Shown: positions 17,221 through 26,800, counted from the stretch's first letter. The stretch is DNA of 64,000 nucleotides from Orrella sp037026685 (GCF_037026685.1 NZ_JBANET010000008.1:62001-126000); one strand, 5' to 3'. Numbers and translations: made by a program. Notes: generated by a model not told the origin, from the sequence alone.

Positions 17221-18726
17221 TCAGGCGCCTTGGCCGAAGGGCAGCCAGACGCTCTTGGTCTGGGTGTATTCGTAGAGGGCCTCCTGGCCGCTGCCTCGGC
17301 CGTAGCCGCTATTGCCATAGCCGCCAAAAGGCGTGGATGCATGCATCTCGCGGTACATGTTGATCCAGAAAATCCCCGCACGAACCGCCCCGGCCACGCG
17401 ATGGGCGCGCGCCACGTCGCGCGTCCATACGGCGCCGGCCAAGCCGAACTCGCTGTCGTTGGCGATGTCGATAGCCTCCTGCTCGGTATCGAAGGGGATG
17501 ACCGCCAGCACAGGACCGAACACTTCTTCCCGGGCGATCCGCATGCCGTTGTTCACGCCGCTCAGAATGGTGGCCGGCACGTAATAGCCCTTCTGATCCC
17601 GCGGCTCTTCGGCCTGTCCCAGTTCCAGACGCGCTCCCTCTTGCAGCCCCATACGGACCATCTCGCGCACTCGGCGATATTGCGCCAGGTTGTTCAGCGG
17701 TCCCGCGTCGCTTTGCTCGTCCAAGGGATCGCCGATGCGGTATTGCGCGCTGGCCTGGACGACTTGGCGCACGAAGGCGTCGTGAATGCCGCGCTGCACC
17801 AGCAAGCGCGAACCCGCCGCGCAGTTTTGCCCGGTATTGGCAAAGGCCGCCACCACAGCCGCCTGCGCGGCCGCCGGCAGATCGGCGTCTTCGAACACGA
17901 TGTTGGCCGACTTGCCGCCCAGCTCGAGCAGGCAAGGGATGGGCCGTTCTCCAGCCGCCGCGTTCACCCGCCTGCCGGTCCCGGTCGAGCCGACGAAGAC
18001 CACCTTCCTGACCGCCGGATGCCCGATGGCGGCGGGCCCTACCGTCTGGCCCAGTCCATTGACCACGTTCAGCGTGCCCGGCGGCAGACCCGCCTCCAAC
18101 GCCAGCTTGCCCAGCACCAGAGAGGACAACGGCGTCAACTCCGACGGCTTGAGCAGTACGGCGTTGCCCATGGCCAAGGCCGGGGCCATGCTCCAGCCGG
18201 CCAGGTAAAAGGGAGAGTTCCAAGGCATGATCTGCAGCACCACGCCCAAGGGTTCGCGCAAGATGTAGTTGAGTTGCCCGCCGGGCACGGGAACGACACG
18301 GCCTTCCACTTTGTCGGCCCAGCCCGCGAAATAACGCAGGCTTTCGGCCACGGCCGCTACCTGGGCCCTGCAACCCTTGACCGCCTTGCCGGTGGACCAG
18401 GCCTCCAGGCGCGCGATGGCATCGGCCTGCGCGGCAATCCGCTCGGCCAGGCTGGCCAAGGCGACGGCGCGCTCGCGCGCGGGCAGCGCGGCCCAGGCTG
18501 CCTGGCCCTGCGCAGCACTTGCCAGAGCCTCGCGCACGGCCCCGGGCGTGGCATCGCGATAGCGCAGCAACAACCCGCCCGTGGTGGGATCGTTCAAGGC
18601 GATTTCCTCGCCCTGCCCGGCCACGCAGCGGCCATCCACCCAGGAACCGACCGGCTGCCCCTCGCCCATCAGGTGCGCGTAGAGCCGTTGCGGCGCGACG
18701 GCCGCATGGACTGGCGTGCGGCTCAT
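17221..18726 (-). CDS. NAD(P)-dependent aldehyde dehydrogenase
   Basis: 501 residues from MSRTPVHAAV. Family motifs are complete: the Rossmann segment FVGSTGTGRRV, the general base E268 in LLELGGKSAN and the nucleophile C302 in NTGQNCAAGS. EEVFGPVLAVIPF and a C-terminal PFGGYGNSGYG segment follow. It oxidises an aldehyde to the acid; the class fits semialdehyde or betaine-aldehyde-type enzymes. The start overlaps the stop of the upstream decarboxylase-family gene by four bases (ATGA). An open frame continues upstream but translates as the other gene's shadow. It is the second gene of the operon under the divergent LysR gene. Confidence 0.93.
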   Translation of the reverse strand: MSRTPVHAAVAPQRLYAHLMGEGQPVGSWVDGRCVAGQGEEIALNDPTTGGLLLRYRDATPGAVREALASAAQGQAAWAALPARERAVALASLAERIAAQADAIARLEAWSTGKAVKGCRAQVAAVAESLRYFAGWADKVEGRVVPVPGGQLNYILREPLGVVLQIMPWNSPFYLAGWSMAPALAMGNAVLLKPSELTPLSSLVLGKLALEAGLPPGTLNVVNGLGQTVGPAAIGHPAVRKVVFVGSTGTGRRVNAAAGERPIPCLLELGGKSANIVFEDADLPAAAQAAVVAAFANTGQNCAAGSRLLVQRGIHDAFVRQVVQASAQYRIGDPLDEQSDAGPLNNLAQYRRVREMVRMGLQEGARLELGQAEEPRDQKGYYVPATILSGVNNGMRIAREEVFGPVLAVIPFDTEQEAIDIANDSEFGLAGAVWTRDVARAHRVAGAVRAGIFWINMYREMHASTPFGGYGNSGYGRGSGQEALYEYTQTKSVWLPFGQGA

Positions 18727-19118
18727 CGGGCGGCAGCCTGCTCGGCGTCGTATTCGGCCAGGAACTGCTTGGCCGTGCGGGTCGCTTCGCTGCCGGCCGG
18801 CACGCCGCAATACAGTGCAACCTGCAGGAAAACCTCGGCGATCTCCTGCCGGGTGACACCGTTGTTCAAGGCCCCACGCAGGTGGATCTTCAATTCCGCC
18901 GGACGGTCCATGGCGGCCAGCATGGCCAGGTTGATCAAGCTGCGCGAACGCCGGTCCAGCCCCGGACGATCCCATACCTCGCCCCACAGGTTTCGGATGG
19001 CAAAGCTGCGCATCGGCTCGCTGAATGCGTCTGTGTTCGCCGCCGAGTTCCGGACGTATTCCTCGCCCAAGACTTCGCGGCGGATTTCCTCGCCGCGCTG
19101 ATAAAGATCCTTGCTCAT
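18723..19118 (-). CDS. Carboxymuconolactone decarboxylase family protein
   Basis: 131 residues from MSKDLYQRGEE. RRSRSLINLAMLAAMDRPAE and EIAEVFLQVALYCGVPAG match the all-helical carboxymuconolactone decarboxylase fold (PcaC/AhpD superfamily). It carries the PcaC-like CGVPAG rather than an AhpD CxxC pair, which argues for decarboxylase-type or unknown chemistry over peroxide reduction. It is the first gene of the minus-strand operon and couples to the aldehyde dehydrogenase through ATGA. In-frame sequence upstream of the chosen ATG is proline/arginine-rich and unlikely to be coding. Confidence 0.87.
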   Translation of the reverse strand: MSKDLYQRGEEIRREVLGEEYVRNSAANTDAFSEPMRSFAIRNLWGEVWDRPGLDRRSRSLINLAMLAAMDRPAELKIHLRGALNNGVTRQEIAEVFLQVALYCGVPAGSEATRTAKQFLAEYDAEQAAAR

Positions 19119-19192
19119 CGCGTTTCCCGTGTATGTGGCAGCGGCCCGCGGCCGCGCTGACAAAGGCAGTCTAGGCAAGGGCAAGCGATCGC

Positions 19193-19213
19193 ATAAGATC
19201 TGAATACGGTTAT
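19193..19213. promoter_or_regulatory. Candidate LysR-type operator in the divergent gap
   Basis: ATAA (19193-19196) and TTAT (19210-19213) are inverted across 13 bases, giving LysR-box-like geometry. They lie between the divergent decarboxylase-family operon and the LysR gene. The stretch is A/T-rich compared with the flanking genes. The match is short and could be chance. Confidence 0.35.
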
Positions 19214-19252
19214 CATGATCACAAAAACCTATCGCTATACGGAAGCACGGGT

Positions 19253-20200
19253 ATGACGCTGGACCAATTGCGCGCCTTCGTGGCCATCGTCGAGCATGGC
19301 AGCATCCGGTCTGCCGCGCGCCACCTGGGCATCGCGCAAAGCGGCTTGACCCAGCAACTGCACCGGCTGGAGCACTCGCTATCGGCCACGCTGTTCACCC
19401 GGGCGAGCACCGGCGTGGTGCTGACTGCGCAAGGCGATACCCTGCTGGCGCGCGCCCGCATCATCCTGGGCGAATGCCACCGCACCGAGCAGGAATTCAA
19501 CTACCTGCAAGGCAGGCTATCGGGCAACGTCAACGTGGGCGCCTCGGCCGAAGCCTGCGCGCGGCTGCTCCCAGTGGCGCTGCGCCAGCTGCGGTGGGCC
19601 CATCCGGACATCGCGGTGAACCTGGCCAGCGGCCCTTCCTCGCTGCTGCTGTCGGGAATACGGGAAGGCCGTCTGGATTTCGCCATGACGCTGGTCTCGC
19701 ACGGCAGCGACATGACCGACCTGAGCGCCGTCAAGCTTGCCGACTCCCAGGCGCGCATCCTGTGCCGTCGCGGCCATCCCTTGCAGCATGCCGGCTCCAT
19801 CCATGCGCTGGCACAGGCGGAGTGGATCAATACCCGTCCGCTGGGTCGCGCCGGCACGCCCTCGAACCGCCTGGGCGACTGGTTCGAGCAGAACGGCCTG
19901 GCGCAGCCGCGCGTGGCGCTGACGGTGGAATCGCTGCTGGATACGCTCAAGCTGGTGGCCGAGACGGACTACCTGTTCCTGGGCCCGGCCTTCGTGCGGC
20001 AAGATGGCTTTGCCGGTGCGCTGGCCGCCATGGACCTGAAGGAACCTTTGCCCGGAGCCGAGATCTGCCTTGTGCAGCGCCAGGCCGTGCCGCTGGCGCC
20101 AGCGGCACGCGTATTCGCGTCGATGCTGCTGACCTACAATCGCAGGCGCGGCGCCGGCCGCCTTGCCGCTAGCGCAGATCCAGGTACAGGGTCTCCTTGA
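19253..20200 (+). CDS. LysR-family transcriptional regulator
   Basis: 315 residues. MTLDQLRAFVAIVEHGSIRSAARHLGIAQSGLTQQLHRLE is a standard LysR winged helix-turn-helix, and a periplasmic-binding-protein-like effector domain follows (ASAEACARLLPVALRQL onward). It is divergent from the five-gene decarboxylase, dehydrogenase, Bug and peptidase operon, and 134 bases separate the two starts. By the usual logic it senses the substrate or an intermediate of that operon. Its last 32 bases overlap the convergent lrp gene. Confidence 0.92.
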   Translation: MTLDQLRAFVAIVEHGSIRSAARHLGIAQSGLTQQLHRLEHSLSATLFTRASTGVVLTAQGDTLLARARIILGECHRTEQEFNYLQGRLSGNVNVGASAEACARLLPVALRQLRWAHPDIAVNLASGPSSLLLSGIREGRLDFAMTLVSHGSDMTDLSAVKLADSQARILCRRGHPLQHAGSIHALAQAEWINTRPLGRAGTPSNRLGDWFEQNGLAQPRVALTVESLLDTLKLVAETDYLFLGPAFVRQDGFAGALAAMDLKEPLPGAEICLVQRQAVPLAPAARVFASMLLTYNRRRGAGRLAASADPGTGSP

Positions 20201-20633
20201 CCTCTTCCATCACCACGTAGCTGTGCGAGGAAGCCGATGAAGGCAGGCGCTTGAGCAGGTCGCCAAGCAGGCGGCGATAGGCGCTCATTTCCTTCAGGCG
20301 GGCCTTGACCAGGTAGTCGAACTCGCCCGAGACCAGGTGGCACTCGAGCACCTCGGGCACCAGCGCCAGGTCGCGCCGCACCTTGTCGAAGACGTCGCCC
20401 GACTTGGCCGAAAGCTTGATCTCCAGGAACACCAGCAGGTCCTTGCCCACCAGCGCCGGGTTCACGCGCGCGTAGTAGCCCATGATGACCCCGTCGCGCT
20501 CGAGCCGCCTGACGCGCTCGGCGCAAGGCGTGGCCGAGAGGTTGACGCGGCCGGCCAGCTCGCTGATGGGGATGCGGCCCTCGCGCTGCAGGATATCGAG
20601 GATGAGGCGGTCGATGCGGTCCAGCTTGACCAT
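20169..20633 (-). CDS. Lrp/AsnC-family regulator, probable controller of dadA-alr
   Basis: 154 residues. The N-terminal DNA-binding helices (RIDRLILDILQREGRIPISELAGRVNLS) are followed by the RAM ligand-binding domain (VLECHLVSGEFDYLVKA). It is divergent from dadA with 138 bases between the starts, which contain CACTAG and CTAGACTAG motifs that could form regulator sites. Lrp-family regulators commonly control D-amino acid dehydrogenase and alanine racemase genes in response to alanine, so that role fits the location. It overlaps the end of the convergent LysR gene. Confidence 0.9.
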   Translation of the reverse strand: MVKLDRIDRLILDILQREGRIPISELAGRVNLSATPCAERVRRLERDGVIMGYYARVNPALVGKDLLVFLEIKLSAKSGDVFDKVRRDLALVPEVLECHLVSGEFDYLVKARLKEMSAYRRLLGDLLKRLPSSASSHSYVVMEEVKETLYLDLR

Positions 20634-20771
20634 GGAAATCCACTGTTGGAAGGGCCTGACAGGCGACCGTCGTAGTGTAATCCACTAGTCTTTGGCAATA
20701 AATAAAATGAAATCGCTACCCATGTATCACTAGACTAGAAGAATCACCTGAATCGATACAAGGGGGCCAGC

Positions 20772-22070
20772 ATGCATGTCATCGTCCTGGGCAGCGGCGT
20801 CATCGGCGTGACCACTGCCTACTATCTCGCCCGGCGCGGCGCGCGGGTCACGGTGCTCGACCGCCAGGACGCGGCGGCCAGGGAAACCAGCTACGCCAAC
20901 GCGGGGCAGGTTTCGCCGGGCTATTCCACGCCGTGGGCCGCGCCCGGCATCCCTGGCAAGGCGCTCAAGTGGATGTTCCAGTCGCACGCGCCGCTGGCCA
21001 TCCGGCCGGACGGATCGCTGTACCAGTTGCGCTGGATGGCGGCCATGTACCGCGAATGCAGCGCCGAGCGCTACGCCATCAACAAGGGCCGCATGCTGCG
21101 GCTGGCCGAATACAGCCGCGAATGCCTGATCGCCTTGCGCGAGCAGACCGGCATCGCCTACGACGGCCGCGCCTTGGGCCTGACGCAGATCTTTCGCGAT
21201 CCGGCGCAGCTGGAAGCCGCGCGCCGCGACACCGCCGTGCTGGAAGAATGCGGGGTGCCCTACCAGTTGCTGGACCGCGACGGCCTGGTCCAGGCCGAGC
21301 CGGGCCTGGCGCGGTCGGCGCACAAGCTGGCCGGCGGGCTGCGGCTGCCGAACGACGAGACCGGGGATTGCCACCTGTTCACCACCCGCCTGGCCGAGCT
21401 GGCCGCGCGGATGGGCGTGCAGTTCCGCTACGGCGTGCACATCGAAAAGCTGCTGCGCGAGGGCGAACGCATCGTCGGGGTGCAGGCCGGCGGCGAACGC
21501 CTGCAGGCCGACCGCTACGTGGCCGCGCTGGGCAGCTACAGCCGCGCCCTGCTGCTGCCGCTGGAACTGGACGTGCCGGTGTATCCGGTCAAGGGCTATT
21601 CCTTGACCTTCCCGCTGCACCATCCCGAACGCGGGCCGGCTTCGACGATCCTGGACGAGACCTACAAGATCGCCGTTACCCGCCTGGGCGAGCGCGTGCG
21701 CGTGGGCGGCATGGCCGAGCTGGCGGGATTCGACCTGAGCCTGCGCGCGCGGCGCCGCCAAACCCTGGAACACGTGGTCAACGACCTGTATCCGGACTGC
21801 GGACCCAGCGAGCAGGCGCAGTTCTGGACCGGGCTGCGCCCGATGACCCCGGACAGCACGCCGCTGGTGGGCCGGACCCGCTATCCCAACCTGTACCTGA
21901 ACACCGGGCACGGCACCCTGGGCTGGACCATGTCCTGCGGCTCCGGGCGCCTGCTTGCCGACGTGATCACGGGCCACACCCCCGACATCTCCACCGAGGG
22001 CCTGACCCTGGAGCGCTACGGCAAGCGCGCGTCCCGGGCCGGCCTGCGCACGCAGGCGGCCGGGGCATGA
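20772..22070 (+). CDS. dadA: D-amino acid dehydrogenase small subunit
   Basis: 432 residues. The N-terminal FAD-binding segment is MHVIVLGSGVIGVTTAYYLA with GxGxxG. The family signature YANAGQVSPGYSTPWAAPG follows, and the C-terminal FAD segment is NTGHGTLGWTMSCGSGRLLAD. The membrane-associated flavoenzyme oxidises D-alanine and other D-amino acids to keto acids, passing electrons to quinones. An AGGGGG ribosome site precedes the ATG. The stop overlaps the alanine racemase start as ATGA, giving the classic pair that racemises L-alanine and then oxidises D-alanine for catabolism. Confidence 0.97.
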   Translation: MHVIVLGSGVIGVTTAYYLARRGARVTVLDRQDAAARETSYANAGQVSPGYSTPWAAPGIPGKALKWMFQSHAPLAIRPDGSLYQLRWMAAMYRECSAERYAINKGRMLRLAEYSRECLIALREQTGIAYDGRALGLTQIFRDPAQLEAARRDTAVLEECGVPYQLLDRDGLVQAEPGLARSAHKLAGGLRLPNDETGDCHLFTTRLAELAARMGVQFRYGVHIEKLLREGERIVGVQAGGERLQADRYVAALGSYSRALLLPLELDVPVYPVKGYSLTFPLHHPERGPASTILDETYKIAVTRLGERVRVGGMAELAGFDLSLRARRRQTLEHVVNDLYPDCGPSEQAQFWTGLRPMTPDSTPLVGRTRYPNLYLNTGHGTLGWTMSCGSGRLLADVITGHTPDISTEGLTLERYGKRASRAGLRTQAAGA

Positions 22071-23266
22071 ACCAGCCAGGCCTGTCGGGCGCGGCCTGGG
22101 CCGGCGCGGCGGGGGCGGATGCGGCGGGGGCGGATACGGCCCGGCCCGAGGCGGCCCGGCCGGCCCGCGCCGTCATCGACCTGCAAGCCCTGCGCCACAA
22201 CTACGTGCAGGCCCGGCGCCAGCACGGCGCCCGCGTGCTGGCCGTGCTCAAGGCCGACGCCTATGGCCACGGCGCGACGGCTTGCGCCGGCGCGCTGCAA
22301 GGGCTGGCAGACGGCTATGCGGTGGCCTTCCTGGACGAGGCCCGGCCCTTGCGCCAGGCGGGCGTGGCCGGGCCGATCCTGGTGCTCGAAGGCGCCTTCT
22401 CGCTGGAAGAAACCGTGCAGGCCGCCCGGCTGGGCTGCGCGCTGGTGGTCCACGACCACGCCCAGCTGGGCATGCTGCAGGCCGCCGAGCGCCTGGGCGG
22501 GCCGCCCGTGCACGTCTGGCTGAAGATCGATACCGGCATGAGCCGCGCCGGCTTGCCCCCCGGCCAGGCCGGCCAGGCGCATGCGCGGCTGCGGGCGCTG
22601 CGCTGCGTGGCCGGCATCACCCTGATGACGCATTTGGCCAGCGCCGACGAACCGGCCAGCGGCCAGACCGCCGCGCAGCTGGCCTGCTTCGACGAGGCCA
22701 CGGCCGGCCTGCCCGGGCCGCGCAGCGTGGCCAATTCGGCCGGCATCCTGGCCTGGCCCGGGGCGCGGCGCGACTGGGGCCGCGCCGGCATCATGCTTTA
22801 TGGCGCCGAGCCCCTGCCGCAGCCGCGCGCCGGCCTGCGTCCGGTCATGCGCCTGTGCAGCCGCGTCTTCGCCGAGCGCACCGTGCCGGCCGGCCAGCCC
22901 GTGGGCTATGGCGCCGGCTACGTGGCGCCGCGGCCAACCCGCCTGGGCCTGGTGGCCATGGGCTATGCCGACGGCTATCCGCGCCGCGCCCCCTCGGGCA
23001 CGCCGGTCGCGGTGGACGGCCGCCCGGCAGCCCTGGCCGGGCGCGTCAGCATGGACATGCTGACGGTGGACCTGACCGACCTGCCCGGCTGCGGGGTGGG
23101 CAGCGAAGTCGAGCTATGGGGCGCCGCCGTGCCGGTGGGCGCCGTGGCGCAGGCGGCGGGCACCATCCCGTACGAGCTGCTTTGCAACGTGAAGCGGGTA
23201 CGGCGGATCTACGAAGGCCAGGACGCGCCCTGCGCGCCGGCCGCGCGCCGGCTTCAGAATGCGTAG
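22067..23266 (+). CDS. dadX: Alanine racemase (catabolic DadX type)
   Basis: 399 residues. The PLP lysine is K62 in VLKADAYGHGA, and the catalytic tyrosine region is PVGYGAGYVAP. IDTGMSRAG and the C-terminal MDMLTVDLTD complete the fold III barrel plus beta-domain. It interconverts L- and D-alanine and feeds DadA. The N-terminus carries about 30 extra residues rich in Ala, Gly and Asp, built partly by a 15-base tandem duplication, so it is longer than the usual 355-370 residues. Translation may start further downstream, but no better ribosome site is visible. It overlaps the convergent mipA-like gene by 13 bases. Confidence 0.95.
   Translation: MNQPGLSGAAWAGAAGADAAGADTARPEAARPARAVIDLQALRHNYVQARRQHGARVLAVLKADAYGHGATACAGALQGLADGYAVAFLDEARPLRQAGVAGPILVLEGAFSLEETVQAARLGCALVVHDHAQLGMLQAAERLGGPPVHVWLKIDTGMSRAGLPPGQAGQAHARLRALRCVAGITLMTHLASADEPASGQTAAQLACFDEATAGLPGPRSVANSAGILAWPGARRDWGRAGIMLYGAEPLPQPRAGLRPVMRLCSRVFAERTVPAGQPVGYGAGYVAPRPTRLGLVAMGYADGYPRRAPSGTPVAVDGRPAALAGRVSMDMLTVDLTDLPGCGVGSEVELWGAAVPVGAVAQAAGTIPYELLCNVKRVRRIYEGQDAPCAPAARRLQNA
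22106..22135 (+). repeat. Perfect 15-bp tandem duplication in the racemase N-terminus
   Basis: GCGGCGGGGGCGGAT occurs twice head to tail and encodes AAGAD twice in frame. Being a multiple of three, it can change copy number without breaking the racemase frame. Confidence 0.85.
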
Positions 23267-24030
23267 CTCAGCCCCACCATGCCGAAGGCGCCGCCGCGCC
23301 GCTCGGTGACGGGGCTGTCGCGCGCATCGCCCAGCAGCGTCCTGGCCCCAAGGGTGGCGATGGTGCTGATGCCGTTGTCGAAACCATAGGTCCAGGTGGC
23401 CGCCACGGTGGCCGACTTGAAGCCCGAGGAGGCCTCGTAGGGGCGCAGGCCCGCGCGGCTGCGCTGCGACTCGCGCTGCGAGACGCCGAAATAGGTGTCC
23501 ATGGCGTCGCTGCTGGCCCATTGCGTGCCCACGCCCAGGGTAACCGTGCTGCGCCCGCGCTGGTAGAGGCGATAGTCGGCATCCAGCGCAAGTATCCCGC
23601 CGTAGCCGCTCTTGAGGGCCTGGCGATAGGCCACCGAGAAGCCCAGCGGCCCTTGCGACCAGCGCAGGAAGGCGCCGCCCACGCCATGCCAATCGATGTC
23701 GTCCAGGCCCTTGAGCCGATCGTAGTCGTCGGCGTCGCGTCCATCCTGCAAGCCGGCGAACACGCCGCCCGACCAGGGGCCGCCCAGCTGCCAGCGCAAG
23801 CCCAGCGCCGGCGCGCCGGCCACGCGCGAAATGAAGAAGTTTCCGCGCTCGTAGCGCACGAGCGGCACGGGCTTGAACTCGTATTCGTCGCTGCCCTCGT
23901 ATTCGGGGACGTAGGCCGCGCCGACACCGATGAAGTTCTGGGCCGGCGCGGCCGGGGCGGCCAGCGCCAGGCAGGCCGCCAGGCAGGAACCCGCGAGCGG
24001 TCCGCACGCGCGGGTAAAGGGCATGGTCAT
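23254..24030 (-). CDS. MipA/OmpV-family outer-membrane protein
   Basis: 258 residues from MTMPFTRACG, with a signal peptide cleaved near APAQN (about residue 32). FIGVGAAYVPEYEGSDEYEFKP at the mature start is the typical opening of MipA/OmpV beta-barrels, and the protein ends in YAF with a C-terminal aromatic residue suited to outer-membrane insertion. GYGGILALDADY and further alternating strands fill the middle. Family members are outer-membrane proteins of uncertain role, sometimes linked to murein synthesis scaffolds or antibiotic and metal response. It is convergent with the racemase gene; proximity to alanine racemase is suggestive only. Confidence 0.88.
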   Translation of the reverse strand: MTMPFTRACGPLAGSCLAACLALAAPAAPAQNFIGVGAAYVPEYEGSDEYEFKPVPLVRYERGNFFISRVAGAPALGLRWQLGGPWSGGVFAGLQDGRDADDYDRLKGLDDIDWHGVGGAFLRWSQGPLGFSVAYRQALKSGYGGILALDADYRLYQRGRSTVTLGVGTQWASSDAMDTYFGVSQRESQRSRAGLRPYEASSGFKSATVAATWTYGFDNGISTIATLGARTLLGDARDSPVTERRGGAFGMVGLSYAF

Positions 24031-24063
24031 GAAAAGGCTCCTTGTCGATGCTGCAGGGATATT

Positions 24064-24086
24064 GCCCGGCGCTTCGCGCGCCGGGC
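24064..24086. other. Strong GC hairpin in the leader region of the mipA-like gene
   Basis: GCCCGGCGC (24064-24072) pairs perfectly with GCGCCGGGC (24078-24086) around a five-base TTCGC loop. It sits 33 bases upstream of the mipA-like start codon, within the 266-base gap to glgP. No T run follows on either strand, so it is more likely a leader structure or repeat than a terminator. Nothing else was recognised in this gap. Confidence 0.45.
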
Positions 24087-24296
24087 AGCGTGGATTACGC
24101 CACACCTATGTTGAAGAACTTTTTAAGGCCGGGACGCGGCGCTTGAACACGCGGGATGCGGCCCCCAAGCAAGCGTGGATACATCCCGAAACGGGATACG
24201 CGTTTCGCCGCGCTGCGCGGCGTGGCGCGGGCCTGGCCTGTCAGTAGAATGGCCCGGCACAATGCTTCGCTCTTTTCCGCCGCCTTGGAGACGCCC

Positions 24297-26800
24297 TTGA
24301 TCGAATCCGCCTTTCCCAGGGAAACCGTCGCCGCGCAGGCAGAACGCATGCACCGCGAACTGCTGCACGAGCTGAAATACCGCATCGCCCGCCCGAGCAG
24401 GCCAGCGCCGACGACTGGCTGACCGCCCTGTCCATGGTGGTGCGCCGCCGCCTGGTCGACATCCTGCTCTCGACCCAGGCCCGCCGGCGCGGCGCCCGCT
24501 GCAAGAAGGTCTATTACCTGTCGCTGGAATTCCTGGTGGGCCGCTCGCTGGTCAGCAACCTGCTCAGCCTGGGCCTGCTCGAAGGCACCCGCCAGGCCCT
24601 GGCCGAACTGGGACTGGACCTGGACGCGCTGGCCGAGCGCGAGCACGACGCGGCGCTGGGCAATGGCGGCCTGGGCCGGCTGGCGGCCTGTTTCATGGAG
24701 TCGCTGGCCACCCTGGACCTGCCTGCGCTGGGCTGCGGCATCAAGTACGACTATGGCCTGTTCAAGCAGGCCTTCGACGGCCCCTCGCAGGTCGAGCTGC
24801 CCGACTTCTGGGACGGCGACCGCAGCCCCTGGATGATCGAGCGCCATGACGAAAGCCATGCCGTGCCGCTGTATGGCCACGTCGAGCACGAATACGACGA
24901 GCACGGCCGCTACCGCCCGCGCTGGCACGCGGCCAGCGAGCTGGTGGGCATCCCGCACGACATGCCGGTGGCCGGCTACGGCGGCGCCTGCGCCAACGTG
25001 CTGCGGCTCTATGCGGCGCGCGCCTCGGCCACCTTCGACATGCACGTGTTCAACAGCGGCGACTACATGCGCGCCGTGCAGCAGAAGATCGAGTCCGAGA
25101 CCGTCTCCAAGGTGCTCTACCCCTCGGACGCGGTTCACCAGGGGCGCGAGCTGCGGCTGGTGCAGGAGTACTTCCTGGTGGCCTGCGCGCTGCGCGACAT
25201 CATGGGCGAGTTCCTGCAGGACGAGCACGATTTCGCCCGTTTTCCCGAGCGCGTGGCGATCCAGATGAACGACACCCACCCGGCGCTGGCGGTGGCCGAA
25301 CTGATGCGCCTGCTGGTGGACGAACACGACGTGCCCTGGACCCAGGCCTGGGACATCACCCAGCGCAGCTGCGGCTACACCAACCACACGCTGCTGCCCG
25401 AGGCGCTGGAGAAGTGGCCGGTGGCGCTGCTCGAACGGGTGCTGCCGCGCCACATGCAGATCATCTACGAGATCAACGCGCGCTTCCTGGCCCAGGCCCG
25501 CGTCCGCTGGGGCGAGCACGATCCGCGCATCGCGCGGGTCTCGCTGATCGAGGAAGGCGGCGAGCGCCAGGTGCGCATGGCGCACCTGGCCATCGTCGGC
25601 AGCCATTCGGTCAACGGCGTGGCCCAGCTGCACTCGGAGCTGGTCAAGCGGGAGCTGGTGCCCGAGTTGCACGCGCTCATGCCCGGGCGCTTCAACAACA
25701 AGACCAACGGCATCGCGCCGCGGCGCTGGCTGCTGCAGGCCAACCCCGCCCTGGCCGCGCTGTTGGACGAGGCGCTGGGCACGGGCTGGGTCACCCGCCT
25801 GGAAACCCTCCAGGGCCTGGAGCGCCATGCGGGCGACGCCGCCTTCATCGAGCGGCTGCAGCGCGTCAAGCGCGGCAACAAGCAGCGCCTGGCCCAATAC
25901 GTGCGCGCCACCAGCGGCCAGGCGCTGGATCCGGACTCGCTCTACGACGTGCAGGTCAAGCGCATGCACGAATACAAGCGCCAGCTGCTGCATATCCTGC
26001 ACGTGATCCACCTGCACATCCGGCTGACCGAGCATGGCCAGGACATCGCCCCGCGCACGCACATCTTTGCCGGCAAGGCCGCGCCCGGCTATGCCGCGGC
26101 CAAGCGCATCATCCACCTGATCCGCAGCGTGGCCGCGGCGGTCAACGCCGACCCGCGCTGCCGCGGGCGGCTTTCGGTGGTCTTTCTGCCGGACTACAAG
26201 GTGAGCCTGGCCGAACGCATCATCCCCGCCGCGGACCTGTCCGAACAGATATCCACGGCCGGCACCGAAGCCTCGGGCACGGGCAACATGAAGCTGGCGC
26301 TCAACGGCGCGCTGACGATGGGTACGCTGGACGGCGCCAACATCGAGATCCGCGATTGCGTCGGCGCCGAGAACTTCTACGCCTTCGGCCTGGACGCCGC
26401 GCAGGCCGCCGCGCTGCGCGCCGGCGGCTACCGGCCGCGCGACTACCTGCTGCGCGATCCCGAACTGGCCCGCGTGCTCGACGCCCTGATCGACGGGCGC
26501 TACGCCGCCGACCGCGGCACCTACGCCGAGCTGCACCGCAACCTGGTCGAACACGACCACTACCTGCACCTGGCCGATTTCCGTCCCTACCTGCACGCGC
26601 AGCGCCAGGCCGCCCGGGATTTCCAGCAGCCGCGGCAATGGCACGAGCGGGCGCTGTACAACATGGCGCGGCTGGGGCATTTCTCCAGCGACCGCACGGT
26701 GGCCGAATACGCCGGGCAGATCTGGGGCTTGTACGCCTGGCCCCAGGCCATGCCGCAGCCCAAGGGCCTTGCCCACCCGCGCACCGCCGACGCCGCCTGA
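24297..26800 (+). pseudogene. glgP: Glycogen/alpha-glucan phosphorylase with a 5' frameshift
   Basis: The enzyme releases glucose-1-phosphate from glycogen using PLP. The main open frame, with KKVYYLSLEFLVGR at its start and the PLP-lysine region TEASGTGNMKLALNGA, matches the family closely. The conserved N-terminal segment is split. Frame one, from a TTG at 24297 with GGAG six bases upstream, reads AERMHRELLHELKYRIARP. The family's continuation EQASADDWLTALS is in the frame of the main body. One missing C in the run at 24392-24394 explains both; restoring it would give about 834 residues, near the usual 815-840. As written, frame one stops at 24422. A shortened protein from the ATG at 24434 would lack the first helices and probably fail to fold or assemble normally. 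A sequencing error is possible. Confidence 0.85.

Noticed and set aside
24156..24422. Separate small gene before glgP
   Set aside because: Its last 40 residues are the missing N-terminus of glycogen phosphorylase, so it is one half of a frameshifted gene rather than an independent one.
24095..26776. Very long (893-codon) minus-strand open frame opposite glgP
   Set aside because: Length alone is common in GC-rich DNA. The translation has no recognisable fold, and the plus strand matches glycogen phosphorylase throughout.
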